Assembly: GCA_018267725.1 (NCBI GenBank)
Contig: JAFDXY010000009.1
Location: 1-64,000 of the forward strand
Direction of reading: 5' to 3'
Source: Bacteroidota bacterium
Lineage (GTDB): Bacteria > Bacteroidota > Bacteroidia > Chitinophagales > Chitinophagaceae
DNA: 64,000 nucleotides
Part shown: one piece after another, positions 34,598 through 44,281 of the stretch
Layout of the letters: each line of letters begins with the position of its first letter
How positions within the stretch are numbered: position 1 is the first letter of the stretch
Program-made: the position numbers and the translations under genes
The notes under the pieces: generated by a model
Told to the model about the DNA's origin: nothing
Databases searched by the model: none
What the model saw: only the letters and a program-made list of their open reading frames with translations

Positions 34598-35985
34598 TGA
34601 TTGAGTTTATTTTAAATAACCAAACAATTAAAACAGAGCAACCTGCCGGCAGCACCGTTCTCGATTTTATTCGTTATCATAAAAAATTAACCGGAACAAA
34701 AATTGGTTGCAGAGAAGGCGATTGTGGTGCATGTACCATTTTAGTTGGTGCATTTGAAAACAATAAACTTGTATATAGAAACATAACAAGTTGCTTAATG
34801 CCATTAATTAATGCACAAGCAAAACATATTGTAACTGTTGAAGGCATTAACCAAACAGAATTAACTCCTGTACAACAAGCAATGGTTGATAGCAGCGGAA
34901 CACAATGCGGTTTTTGTACCATTGGTTTTGTAATGAGTTTAACCGGATTTGTAATGAACCAAACACAAACAAATTTTACTGATGCAATTAAAAGTATTGA
35001 TGGAAATATTTGCAGATGTACTGGTTATAAATCTATAGAAAAAGCTGCTAAAATATTAAGTAATCAAATTGAAAAAAGACCTACACACAACACATTAAAT
35101 TGGTTAATTGAAAACAAATATTTACCAAATTATTTTTTAGGTATTGAAGAAAGATTAAGAAAAATTTTAATACAACAATTTACCGAAAATAAACAAGCAA
35201 TTAAATTAGGTGGTGCAACAGATTTGAATGTTCAAAAACATCAATTAATAAAAAAATCTATTGTGCAAAATTTGTATGATGATCCTTCTTTAAAAACAAT
35301 TGAAAAAATAAATAATGAAATTGTTTTAGGAGCTTCTGTAACGGTTGCACAATTTTCCGAATCAAACATTATACAAAATATTTTTCCTAATTTAAACAAG
35401 CATATAAAATTAGTTTCTTCAAGCCCAATACGCAATATGGCTACATTGGCGGGCAACTTTGTTAATGCATCTCCTATTGGAGATATGACGGCTTTTTTTA
35501 TTGCTTTAGATGCTTCAATTATTTTTAATACTAATAGAAAAATTAAATTAAAAGATTTTTATAAAGGTTATAAACAGTTAGATAAAACGGAAGATGAAAT
35601 AATTGAGAAAATTATTTTTCCAATTCCATCATCAACCACATTTTTCAATTTTGAAAAGGTTTGTAAGCGAACACATTTAGACATTGCAAGTGTAAATACG
35701 GCTTGTTTAATTAATGTTGATAATAACAATATTATTCAACAAATTTATTTAAGTGCAGGTGGTGTTGCACCTTATCCAAAATATTTAAGTAATACATGTA
35801 GTTTCTTATTAAACAAACAAATAAGTGAAATTGTTTTACAAGAAGCTATAACCGTTATGCAGCAAGAAGTTGCACCAATTACCGATGCAAGAGGAACAAC
35901 AGAATATAAAAGGCTTTTATTAAGGCAATTATTCTTAGCTCATTTTAAAGAATTGAACGTAGAAATTAATTTTATTATTAATTAA
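34597..35985 (+). CDS. xdhA: Xanthine dehydrogenase small subunit ([2Fe-2S] + FAD)
   Basis: A 462-residue subunit. Residues 1-165 carry two [2Fe-2S] sites: plant-type GCREGDCGAC (Cys38, 43, 46) with TSC, and the four-helix site GTQCGFC with DGNICRCTGY. From about 190 an FAD-binding domain follows (KLGGATDLNVQKH, LVSSSPIRNMATLAGN, SPIGDMTAFF), then a CO-dehydrogenase flavoprotein C-terminal domain. It passes electrons from the Mo site of XdhB to NAD+. The start overlaps the guaD stop by one base. Confidence 0.95.
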   Translation: MIEFILNNQTIKTEQPAGSTVLDFIRYHKKLTGTKIGCREGDCGACTILVGAFENNKLVYRNITSCLMPLINAQAKHIVTVEGINQTELTPVQQAMVDSSGTQCGFCTIGFVMSLTGFVMNQTQTNFTDAIKSIDGNICRCTGYKSIEKAAKILSNQIEKRPTHNTLNWLIENKYLPNYFLGIEERLRKILIQQFTENKQAIKLGGATDLNVQKHQLIKKSIVQNLYDDPSLKTIEKINNEIVLGASVTVAQFSESNIIQNIFPNLNKHIKLVSSSPIRNMATLAGNFVNASPIGDMTAFFIALDASIIFNTNRKIKLKDFYKGYKQLDKTEDEIIEKIIFPIPSSTTFFNFEKVCKRTHLDIASVNTACLINVDNNNIIQQIYLSAGGVAPYPKYLSNTCSFLLNKQISEIVLQEAITVMQQEVAPITDARGTTEYKRLLLRQLFLAHFKELNVEINFIIN

Positions 35986-35996
35986 ATAAATAAAGT

Positions 35997-38279
35997 GTGC
36001 ATACACAATCACATCATAATATATTTATAGGACCTGAATATCCTAATCATGTTAAAGGCAAATCAATTTACGTTGATGATATGCCTGTAATGGAAGGCAC
36101 TGTGCATGTAAAAATATTTTCTGCAACAATTGCACACGCAAAAATTAAAAGCATAGATTTTACTGAAGCAGAGCAAACTGAAGGCATAATAAAAATATTT
36201 TCTGCAAAAGATATTCCGGGAGAAAATCAAATTGGTGGTATTATTCCCGATGAACCTTTATTGGCAGATGGTGAAGTGCATTATTGCGGGCAAGCAATTT
36301 TATTAATAGCAGCAGAAAATGAAGATGCAGCAGAAGATGCGTTGCATAAAATAAAAATAGAATACGAACCTTTAGAAATTATTACCAATCCACGTGTTGC
36401 TTATGCAAAAGGGAAACTATTATCTCCAACAAGAAAATTTGTTTTAGGTAATAGCTCTGAAACATTTAAAAATTGTAAATATGTTTTTGAAGGCACAACA
36501 GAAACAAACGGGCAAGAACATTTGTATTTAGAAACACAAGGAGCTTATGCTTACGCAACAGAATTTAATAGTGTAAAAATATTCTCCTCAACACAAGGGC
36601 CAACAGCCGTACAAAGAACTGTAGCAAGAGTTTTAGGTGTAAGTATGAATAATGTTGAGGTTGATGTAACTCGCTTGGGTGGCGGTTTTGGTGGAAAAGA
36701 AGATCAAGCAAGTACTTATGGAACCATAGCTGCATTAGTTACTTTTATTTTAAAACGCCCTGCTAAATGTGTGTTGCACAGAATGGAAGATATGCGAATG
36801 ACGGGCAAGAGAAACCCTTATAGCAGCGATTATAAAATTGGGTTAGATGATAATTTAAAAATACTTGCATACGAAGTAACATTCTACCAAAACGGAGGAG
36901 CAGCTGCAGATTTATCTCCTTCAATTTTAGAACGTACTTTGTTTCATTGCACCAACAGTTATTTTATTCCTAACGTTACGGCAACTGCAAATAGTTGTAA
37001 AACAAATCTTCCGCCCAACACGGCTTTCAGAGGTTTTGGAGGTCCGCAAGGAATGTTTGTAATAGAAGCTGCTATTGATTTTGCAGCCAAACAAATTGGT
37101 GTTGAACCTTATATTATTCAACAAAAAAATTTATTACAAAATAAAAATGAACTTCCGTATGGGCAAATAATAGAAAATTGTGAGGCTGAAAAATGTTATA
37201 GCAACACAATGCAAAAAGCAAATATTTCTTCTCTTAAAAATGAAATAATAAATTTTAATAATACAAATAAATTTAAAAAGAAAGGTTTTGCATTAATGCC
37301 TATTTGCTTTGGAATTTCATTTACACACACAACACTTAATCAAGCAAGAGCATTGGTACATGTATATACCGATGGAAGTGTAGGTGTTAGCACAGGCGGT
37401 GTTGAAATGGGACAAGGTTTAAATCCTAAAATGATTCAAGTAGCTGCAAATGCGTTAGGCATTTCAACAATAAAAATAAAATTAGAAACTACCAATACAA
37501 CTCGTGTAGCAAATACATCTCCAAGTGCAGCAAGTTCTACTACCGATTTAAATGGTCATGCTGTGTATGATGCCTGCCAACAAATTAATACCTCATTCCA
37601 TTCATTCATAAAAAAAGATTTACAATTAAATAAAGAAGATGTTGTTGAATTTAGAAATGAAGTCTTGTTCGTAAACAATCAATCAAAAAATATTAGCTGG
37701 AATGAATTAATTGCAAAAGCATACTTAGCTCGTACAAACCTTAGTGCAAAAGGGTTTTACGCAACACCAACAATTAATTTTGATAAAACAAAAGAAAAAG
37801 GTCATCCGTTTTCTTACCATGTATATGGCACAGCTTTAACAGTTGCAACTGTTGATTGTTTAAGAGGAACTTATGAAATTGATTTTGTAAAAGCTTGTCA
37901 TGATGTTGGTACAAGCATGAATGAAAAAATTGATATAGGGCAATTAGAAGGTGGTTTAGTGCAAGGTATTGGTTGGATGACAATGGAAGAAATAGTATAT
38001 AACGAACAAGGAAAATTATTAAGCAATGCTTTAAGTACTTATAAAATTCCTGATATATATAGTATTCCTAAAGAAATAGATATTGAATTTTTAGATACAC
38101 AGAATGATAATTTGGCAATATTAAAAAGCAAAGCAGTTGGCGAGCCTCCGTTAATGTATGGCATAGGAGCTTATTTTGCCATACGCAATGCAGTATTGGC
38201 TTTCAATCCAAAATCAACCATAACTTATAATGCACCCATTACACCAGAAAAAGTATTAATGGGTTTATATAATAAATAA
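35997..38279 (+). CDS. xdhB: Xanthine dehydrogenase molybdenum subunit
   Basis: A 760-residue molybdopterin subunit oxidising hypoxanthine/xanthine to urate. Motifs in order: GKSIYVDDMP; EHLYLETQGAYA; SSTQGPTAVQ; GGGFGGKEDQ; FRGFGGPQG with the substrate-binding Arg; GGVEMGQGLNPKMIQ; and the catalytic Glu in VGEPPLMYGIGA. The start is GTG at 35997, 11 bp after the xdhA stop; the conserved family N-terminus begins right after it, and no closer ATG exists. Its stop overlaps the allB start. Confidence 0.95.
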   Translation: MHTQSHHNIFIGPEYPNHVKGKSIYVDDMPVMEGTVHVKIFSATIAHAKIKSIDFTEAEQTEGIIKIFSAKDIPGENQIGGIIPDEPLLADGEVHYCGQAILLIAAENEDAAEDALHKIKIEYEPLEIITNPRVAYAKGKLLSPTRKFVLGNSSETFKNCKYVFEGTTETNGQEHLYLETQGAYAYATEFNSVKIFSSTQGPTAVQRTVARVLGVSMNNVEVDVTRLGGGFGGKEDQASTYGTIAALVTFILKRPAKCVLHRMEDMRMTGKRNPYSSDYKIGLDDNLKILAYEVTFYQNGGAAADLSPSILERTLFHCTNSYFIPNVTATANSCKTNLPPNTAFRGFGGPQGMFVIEAAIDFAAKQIGVEPYIIQQKNLLQNKNELPYGQIIENCEAEKCYSNTMQKANISSLKNEIINFNNTNKFKKKGFALMPICFGISFTHTTLNQARALVHVYTDGSVGVSTGGVEMGQGLNPKMIQVAANALGISTIKIKLETTNTTRVANTSPSAASSTTDLNGHAVYDACQQINTSFHSFIKKDLQLNKEDVVEFRNEVLFVNNQSKNISWNELIAKAYLARTNLSAKGFYATPTINFDKTKEKGHPFSYHVYGTALTVATVDCLRGTYEIDFVKACHDVGTSMNEKIDIGQLEGGLVQGIGWMTMEEIVYNEQGKLLSNALSTYKIPDIYSIPKEIDIEFLDTQNDNLAILKSKAVGEPPLMYGIGAYFAIRNAVLAFNPKSTITYNAPITPEKVLMGLYNK

Positions 38280-39604
38280 TGCAGGAAAGAAAAATATATA
38301 GCAATAAAGTTTGGATTAACAATAAATTGCAACCAGCAACTATTTGTTTTGCCGAAGAAAAAATTACTGCTATATACTTTGAGAAATTAATTAATGCAGA
38401 AGATTTTATTGATAATATTATAATGCCCGGTGTCATTGATGTGCATGTTCATATTAATGAACCCGGTAGAACCAATTGGGAAGGTTTTGAAACAGCTACG
38501 CAAGCCGCTGCTGCCGGAGGTTCTACAACAATTATTGATATGCCTTTAAACTCAAGCCCGGTAACAACTACAGCAGAAGCACTTACTGAAAAAATAAATG
38601 CATCAAAAAATAAATTAAATGTAAATGTTGGTTTTTATGGAGGCTTAATTCCTGGTAATACACAATATTTAGAACCACTTATTAAAGCAGGTGTTGTTGG
38701 TATAAAATGTTTTTTAACACATTCGGGTATTGATGAATTTCCTAACGTTACAGAAAAAGATTTGGATGAGGCAATGTCCATTCTTTCTAAATATAATATT
38801 CCGCTATTGGCACATTGCGAATTATCTGATACACAAAAACATTCTTTATTAAATGAACATCCTACAAGCTATCAAGAATATTTAAAAAGCAGACCCAAAC
38901 AATGGGAGAATGATGCTGTTGATTTAATGATTAATAAATGTAGGCAATACAATTGCCCCGTCCATATTGTACATGTATCATCATCAGAATGTATAAATAA
39001 AATTTATAATGCAAAAGCAGAAGGTTTACCAATTACTGCCGAAACCTGTACACAATATTTATATTTTAATGCCGAACAAATAGCTGACGGAAAAACAATT
39101 TATAAATGTGCTCCACCTATCAGAGAAAAAGAAAATAACAATCAATTAAAACAAGCATTAAAAAATGGAATATTAAATTTTATAACAACAGACCACTCTC
39201 CTGCTCCCGCATCAATAAAAGAAATTGATACAGGTAATTTACAAAAAGCATGGGGCGGTATTGCAGGTATTCAATTTTTATTAAATGCAAGTTGGACAGC
39301 ATTAAAAAATGTAATGAGTGTAGAAGAATTTATTCCTTTAGTTACATTAAAACCTGCACAGTTTATAAAAGCAAAAACCAAAGGCAAAATTAAAGTTGGT
39401 TACGATGCAGATATAATTATTTGGAATAATCAACAAGCACATATAGTAACTGAAAACGAAATTTTATTCAAACATAAAATAAGTCCTTATATTGGTGAAA
39501 CACTTACAGGCGTTGTAATTGAAACAATAGTAAGCGGGCAAATCGTTTATCAAAACAAACAAATTAAACAAAAAAATATCGGACAATGGCTCAAACCACA
39601 GTAA
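38279..39604 (+). CDS. allB: Allantoinase
   Basis: A 441-residue amidohydrolase opening allantoin to allantoate. The binuclear metal site is visible: DVHVHINEPGR (HxH), the lysine to be carboxylated in GIKCFLTHSG, HCELSDTQ, HIVHVSS and TTDHSPAP. TWEGFETAT-type context (TNWEGFETATQAAAAGG) is characteristic of allantoinase rather than dihydroorotase. ATG overlaps the xdhB stop by one base; its 3' end overlaps the next gene by 19 bp. Confidence 0.95.
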   Translation: MQERKIYSNKVWINNKLQPATICFAEEKITAIYFEKLINAEDFIDNIIMPGVIDVHVHINEPGRTNWEGFETATQAAAAGGSTTIIDMPLNSSPVTTTAEALTEKINASKNKLNVNVGFYGGLIPGNTQYLEPLIKAGVVGIKCFLTHSGIDEFPNVTEKDLDEAMSILSKYNIPLLAHCELSDTQKHSLLNEHPTSYQEYLKSRPKQWENDAVDLMINKCRQYNCPVHIVHVSSSECINKIYNAKAEGLPITAETCTQYLYFNAEQIADGKTIYKCAPPIREKENNNQLKQALKNGILNFITTDHSPAPASIKEIDTGNLQKAWGGIAGIQFLLNASWTALKNVMSVEEFIPLVTLKPAQFIKAKTKGKIKVGYDADIIIWNNQQAHIVTENEILFKHKISPYIGETLTGVVIETIVSGQIVYQNKQIKQKNIGQWLKPQ

Positions 39605-40608
39605 AAGAAATTATTAAACAATCTCCTGCATTTACAAGTTTAACAGATTTAGCTGCCGAAAAACTTGGCGGAAAAGTATTGTATGCAACAGATGATTTTT
39701 TTGCAGAAAAAGAAAATTTAATTAAGCCTACAAGAGGTGTATTTATTGCAGATAAATATACAGATAGAGGTAAGTGGATGGATGGATGGGAAAGTAGAAG
39801 GAAAAGAACACCAGGACACGATTGGGCAATTATTCAATTAGCAACAAGTGGTGTTATAAAAGGTTTTGATATTGATACAAACTTCTTTTTAGGCAATCAT
39901 CCGCCACATGCAAGCATAGAAGCTGTAAACCTTACAGGGAAAGAATTTCCTACAAATTGGGAAGAAGTTGAATGGAAAGAAATTCTTGCAAAATCTCATT
40001 TAGATGCAGGTTCTCAAAACTTTTTTGAGTGTAATGATAACACTATTTACACACATATAAAATTACATATATATCCCGATGGCGGCGTAGCAAGATTTAG
40101 AGTTTATGGAGAAGTATTTAAACAATGGGAAACTGTTTCAAGCAATGATATATTAGATTTAGCAGCAGCAATTAATGGCGGAAAAGCTATTGCTTGTAAT
40201 GATATGTTTTTTAGTTCAATGAATAATTTGTTAATGCCTAATCGTGGTGTAAATATGGGCGATGGTTGGGAAACAAAACGAAACAGAACTCCTAATAATA
40301 AAGATTGGGTTATAATAAAATTAGCTCACAAAGGCATTGCACAAAAAATTATTGTAGATACCAATCATTTCAAAGGCAATTATCCTGACAGTTGCAGTAT
40401 TGAATATTGTTTTGCCAATATTGATGATGCAGTTATTAATAATGCTGTTGAATGGGAAAATTTATTACTACAACAAAAATTAAGTGCAAGTGCCGAGCAT
40501 TGTTTTGAAAAAGAAATAAATAAACATACTGCTATAACACATATTAGGTTAAATATTTTCCCTGATGGTGGTATTAGCAGATTAAGAATTTTTGGAAAAA
40601 TTATTTAG
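39586..40608 (+). CDS. alc: Allantoicase
   Basis: A 340-residue enzyme splitting allantoate into ureidoglycolate and urea. It is built of two jelly-roll repeats: residues about 15-175 (GKWMDGWESRRKRTPGHDW, IDTNFFLGNHPPHASIEA, HIKLHIYPDGGVARFRVYGE) and about 190-340 (GDGWETKRNRTPNNKDW, VDTNHFKGNYPDSCSIE, HIRLNIFPDGGISRLRIFGK). Starts inside the last codons of allB, so it is translationally coupled. Allantoicase, rather than allantoate amidohydrolase, means urea is released at this step. Confidence 0.96.
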   Translation: MAQTTVKEIIKQSPAFTSLTDLAAEKLGGKVLYATDDFFAEKENLIKPTRGVFIADKYTDRGKWMDGWESRRKRTPGHDWAIIQLATSGVIKGFDIDTNFFLGNHPPHASIEAVNLTGKEFPTNWEEVEWKEILAKSHLDAGSQNFFECNDNTIYTHIKLHIYPDGGVARFRVYGEVFKQWETVSSNDILDLAAAINGGKAIACNDMFFSSMNNLLMPNRGVNMGDGWETKRNRTPNNKDWVIIKLAHKGIAQKIIVDTNHFKGNYPDSCSIEYCFANIDDAVINNAVEWENLLLQQKLSASAEHCFEKEINKHTAITHIRLNIFPDGGISRLRIFGKII

Positions 40609-40610
40609 CC

Positions 40611-42011
40611 GTGGCAACAAGTATTTTATTATATATTATTTTATTTAGCATTTTAATAATGCTAACTGTGCTTACGCATAAACTTTCTGCATTTTTAAAA
40701 AATTGTGAGGAAGATGAAGCTAAAAAACAAAACACCGTTACTATACAAAACTTTGCATACACAGGTATTCTATTAATTATTATTTGCTTGTGTGCAAATA
40801 CCTATTTATTAGTAAAAGGAACACCAAGAGAAAGCCATTTTATGGAATGGCTAAATATTGTAATACGTGTAATGCATATTACTTTTGGTATAGCATGGAT
40901 TGGTGCAAGTTTTTATTTTGTGTTTTTAGAAAACGCTTTAAACAGAACAGAAAATGTAAGAGATGAATTAGCAGGAAACCTTTGGGCAGTACACGGTGGT
41001 GGTTTTTATTATTTAGAAAAATACAGAATTGCTCCTAAACAAATTCCAAAAAATTTACATTGGTTTAAATATGAAGCATATTTTACATGGGTTAGTGGAA
41101 TATGTTTATTGTTTGTTGTATATTATTTTAATGCAAGTGCTTTTTTAATTGATAAGAATATTTTAAACATTACACCATTGCAAGGTATTGGCATTGGTAT
41201 AAGTTCTTTTATTGTTGCATGGGTGTTGTACGATTTATTGTGCAAATCAAAACTCATCAACTATAAAATACTTTTCTCAGTAATTGGTTTTATTATTTTA
41301 GTTGGCTTTGCATATTTCTATTGTCATGTTTTTAGTGCAAGAGCTGCTTATATACATTTTGGTGCAATGATAGGAAGTTTAATGGTGGCAAATGTTTTCT
41401 TTGTTATTATACCATCTCAAAAAGCAATGGTTAATGCAGCAAAATTGGGTAAACCATTAGATGGAAGTTTAGGTAAAAAAGCATTAGCAAGAAGTTTACA
41501 TAACAATTATTTTACATTGCCTGTTTTATTTGTAATGGTAAGTAATCACTTTCCATCAACATTTGGTTTTAAATATCCTTGGTTAATTTTAGCAATTATT
41601 TCTTTAGGTGCAGCAGGTGTAAAACATTATCTAAACTTAAAAGAAAAACATCAATTAAATGTTTGGATATTACCTGTTTCGGTAATAATACTTTTAGCAG
41701 CATGTTTTATTTCGGCTCCACCGGCAAATCCTAACGAGTGTAAATCTGTTGTAAGTATAACAGAAGTTAACAGCATTATTCAAACACGTTGCGTGCAATG
41801 CCATTCAGCTAAACCAACAGATGATATTTATAAAGTTGCTCCTAACGGTGTAATGTTTGATACGCCAGATGATATTGCTAAGAAAAAAGATTTAATTATG
41901 CAACGCGTTGTATTAACTAAAACAATGCCTCAGAACAATAAAACCAACATGACGGAAGAAGAAAGAAACACTATTCGTTGTTGGATTGAACAAGGTGCTA
42001 AATTAAAATAA
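40611..42011 (+). CDS. puuD: Membrane-bound cytochrome-c urate oxidase (PuuD type)
   Basis: A 466-residue integral membrane protein with about eight or nine transmembrane helices in the first 385 residues (DUF989/urate hydroxylase domain; FGIAWIGASFYFVFLEN and GGGFYYLEKY-type segments) and a C-terminal cytochrome c domain with CVQCH (Cys394). PuuD enzymes oxidise urate to 5-hydroxyisourate and pass electrons to the respiratory chain instead of making H2O2. GTG start at 40611, 2 bp after the allantoicase stop. It replaces the soluble uricase, which is absent here. Confidence 0.93.
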   Translation: MATSILLYIILFSILIMLTVLTHKLSAFLKNCEEDEAKKQNTVTIQNFAYTGILLIIICLCANTYLLVKGTPRESHFMEWLNIVIRVMHITFGIAWIGASFYFVFLENALNRTENVRDELAGNLWAVHGGGFYYLEKYRIAPKQIPKNLHWFKYEAYFTWVSGICLLFVVYYFNASAFLIDKNILNITPLQGIGIGISSFIVAWVLYDLLCKSKLINYKILFSVIGFIILVGFAYFYCHVFSARAAYIHFGAMIGSLMVANVFFVIIPSQKAMVNAAKLGKPLDGSLGKKALARSLHNNYFTLPVLFVMVSNHFPSTFGFKYPWLILAIISLGAAGVKHYLNLKEKHQLNVWILPVSVIILLAACFISAPPANPNECKSVVSITEVNSIIQTRCVQCHSAKPTDDIYKVAPNGVMFDTPDDIAKKKDLIMQRVVLTKTMPQNNKTNMTEEERNTIRCWIEQGAKLK

Positions 42012-42012
42012 T

Positions 42013-42861
42013 ATGAATTTAATTGAATTAAATAGTTTTAATAAAGAACAAGTTGCCCAACATTTATTTTCTTGTTGTGGTAGCAAATATTGGGTTAGTG
42101 AAATGTTGAATTATTTTCCTTTTACTAACGAAAAAAAATTAATTGAAGCAGCAACAACTATTTGGTATAATCAATGTACCGAAACAGATTGGAGAGAATC
42201 ATTTACACATCATCCTAAAATTGGCGATGTAAATAGTTTAAAAGAAAAATTTGCAGGAAAAGAACAAGAAGGCATTGCATCTGCAACTGATGATGTTATT
42301 AATGCTTTAGCAAAAGCTAATACAGATTATGAAAATAAATTTGGTTTTATTTTTATTGTTTGTGCTACCGGAAAATCTGCACAAGAAATGTTAGATTTAT
42401 TGAATGATAGATTAAAAAATTCTGTCGAAGAAGAATTAAATATTGCAATGGGCGAGCAACAAAAAATTACTATTATCCGTTTAAAAAAATTATTACCCAA
42501 TGCAGATTTTAGTTGTTTAAAAGTTAGCCAAATTACTACTCACGTTTTAGATACATCTGTTGGTGTTCCCGGAAAAAATATTTGTATTCAATTACAATCT
42601 TTTCAAAACAACCAATGGAAAACTATTACACAAGGCAGAACAAATAACGATGGAAGAATTGCAGATTTATTACCGCAGAATAAAAACTTGCAACATTCAA
42701 CTTATAAAATGGTTTTTCATTGTGGCGAATATTATCAACAACAAAATATAAAAACATTTTACCCAATGGTTGAAATTTTATTTAATACGTTTGATGAAGA
42801 ACATTATCACGTTCCATTATTGTTAAACCCTTTTGGATACAGTACTTACAGAGGAAGTTAG
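42013..42861 (+). CDS. Fused OHCU decarboxylase / 5-hydroxyisourate hydrolase
   Basis: A 282-residue fusion of the two enzymes that turn 5-hydroxyisourate into (S)-allantoin. Residues 1-168: OHCU decarboxylase (UraD), with FTHHPKIGD containing the catalytic His and the FIFIVCATGKSAQEML helix. Residues about 174-282: transthyretin-like HIU hydrolase (UraH), with THVLDTSVGVPG, the HYHVPLL histidines and the C-terminal YRGS signature. The domain order is reversed relative to the reaction order. It starts 1 bp after puuD and ends 85 bp before the DUF6986 gene. Confidence 0.95.
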   Translation: MNLIELNSFNKEQVAQHLFSCCGSKYWVSEMLNYFPFTNEKKLIEAATTIWYNQCTETDWRESFTHHPKIGDVNSLKEKFAGKEQEGIASATDDVINALAKANTDYENKFGFIFIVCATGKSAQEMLDLLNDRLKNSVEEELNIAMGEQQKITIIRLKKLLPNADFSCLKVSQITTHVLDTSVGVPGKNICIQLQSFQNNQWKTITQGRTNNDGRIADLLPQNKNLQHSTYKMVFHCGEYYQQQNIKTFYPMVEILFNTFDEEHYHVPLLLNPFGYSTYRGS

Positions 42862-42946
42862 CATTTATTTTGAATGTTGCATTTTAAATGTTCAATTAAA
42901 AAAAACTCTAATTCAAAATATATAATTCAAAATTTAAAATAATAAA

Positions 42947-44281
42947 ATGACAATATCACAATCAAAAAAAGAACAGTTATTTAATAGTTTAAGTAAAGCC
43001 AATACTGCGTTTCAGCAAATTTACCCCGGCGATAGAAGTGATAGGCAACCCGTGCATACATTATATGGCGGTGCCAATTTATTTAAAAGCGATGCTGCAT
43101 TAAGTTTAGGCGAAAGAGCTTTAGAAATTTTAGAAACATACGCACCCAACCACGAAATTTTTGGAAAAGTATTTGGCTTAAAAAATGAAAATGATTTTAG
43201 TAAAAAAGTTTACAATAAAGTTGTTGCAAAATTAAAAGCAGAAGCCATTGAAGATTTTAGAATAGATTTTGAAGATGGTTATGGCAACAGAAGTAACGAA
43301 GAAGAAGATGCTACTGCAGAAACAGCTGCAAAAGAAGTAGCTAAAGGAATGCAGGAGAAAACATTGTCTCCATTTATTGGTATTCGTATAAAACCTTTTA
43401 CAGAAGAAATGAAAGAAAGAGGATTGAGAACATTAGACATTTTTGTTTCAACTTTGGTTAAAAAAACTAATGGCAAACTTCCCAACAACTTTATAGTAAT
43501 GTTACCAAAAGTTACTATACCCGAACAGCCCGAAACATTAGCTAACTTCTTTGATATTTTAGAAGAAGAATTAAAACTATCTAAAGGAATTTTAAAAATG
43601 GAAATGATGGTTGAAACTACACAAGCCATTATGAGTATAGATGGAACAAATCCTTTATATAAATTTATTAAAGCAAGTAAAGGTCGTTGCATTGCAATGC
43701 ACTTTGGCACTTACGATTATACAGCAAGTTGCAGCATTACTGCAAAGTATCAAGAAATGGATCATCCTGTTTGCGATTTTGCACACCACATGACAAAAGT
43801 TGCACTTGCACACACAGGTATTTGGTTAAGTGATGGTGCAACCAATACAATGCCTATTGGTCCGCACAGAGGAGAATTAACCGAAGCACAAAAACAAGAA
43901 AATATGCAAGTGGTGCACAGAGCATGGAAAAAAGGTTACGACCATATAAGGCATAGTTTATGGAATGGATTTTATCAAGGTTGGGATTTAAATCCTGCAC
44001 AATTTGCAATGCGTTATGCAGCAGTATTTGCTTTCTTTTTAGAAAGTTATGATGATGCAGTTGAACGTTTAAAAACATTTGTAGAAAAAGCTGCACGTGC
44101 AACTTTAATTGGAGATGTGTTTGATGATGCAGCAACAGGGCAAGGTTTATTAAATTATTTTTTACGTGCATTAAACAGTGGAGCCATTACAGAAGAAGAA
44201 GTTTTAGCAACAGGGTTAACCTTAGATGAAATAAGAGGAAGAAGTTTTAAAAAGATTTTAGAAAATAGAAAAATAAAATAA
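42947..44281 (+). CDS. DUF6986 family protein, HpcH/HpaI-citrate-lyase-like fold
   Basis: A 444-residue protein of the aldolase/citrate-lyase (CitE-like) superfamily, DUF6986 group. Visible are RIDFEDGYGNR (candidate Mg2+ ligands), GIRIKPF with the carboxylate-binding Arg, MEMMVETTQAIMS with a metal-ligand Glu, and HFGTYDYTASC. It carries the extended C-terminal segment with RAWKKGYDHIRHSLWNGFYQGWDLNPAQ. No reaction is established. Lying inside the purine operon after allantoin-forming steps, it may handle ureidoglycolate-derived glyoxylate, for instance by a malyl- or malate-synthase-like condensation (inference). Its stop overlaps the xdhC start. Confidence 0.85.
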   Translation: MTISQSKKEQLFNSLSKANTAFQQIYPGDRSDRQPVHTLYGGANLFKSDAALSLGERALEILETYAPNHEIFGKVFGLKNENDFSKKVYNKVVAKLKAEAIEDFRIDFEDGYGNRSNEEEDATAETAAKEVAKGMQEKTLSPFIGIRIKPFTEEMKERGLRTLDIFVSTLVKKTNGKLPNNFIVMLPKVTIPEQPETLANFFDILEEELKLSKGILKMEMMVETTQAIMSIDGTNPLYKFIKASKGRCIAMHFGTYDYTASCSITAKYQEMDHPVCDFAHHMTKVALAHTGIWLSDGATNTMPIGPHRGELTEAQKQENMQVVHRAWKKGYDHIRHSLWNGFYQGWDLNPAQFAMRYAAVFAFFLESYDDAVERLKTFVEKAARATLIGDVFDDAATGQGLLNYFLRALNSGAITEEEVLATGLTLDEIRGRSFKKILENRKIK

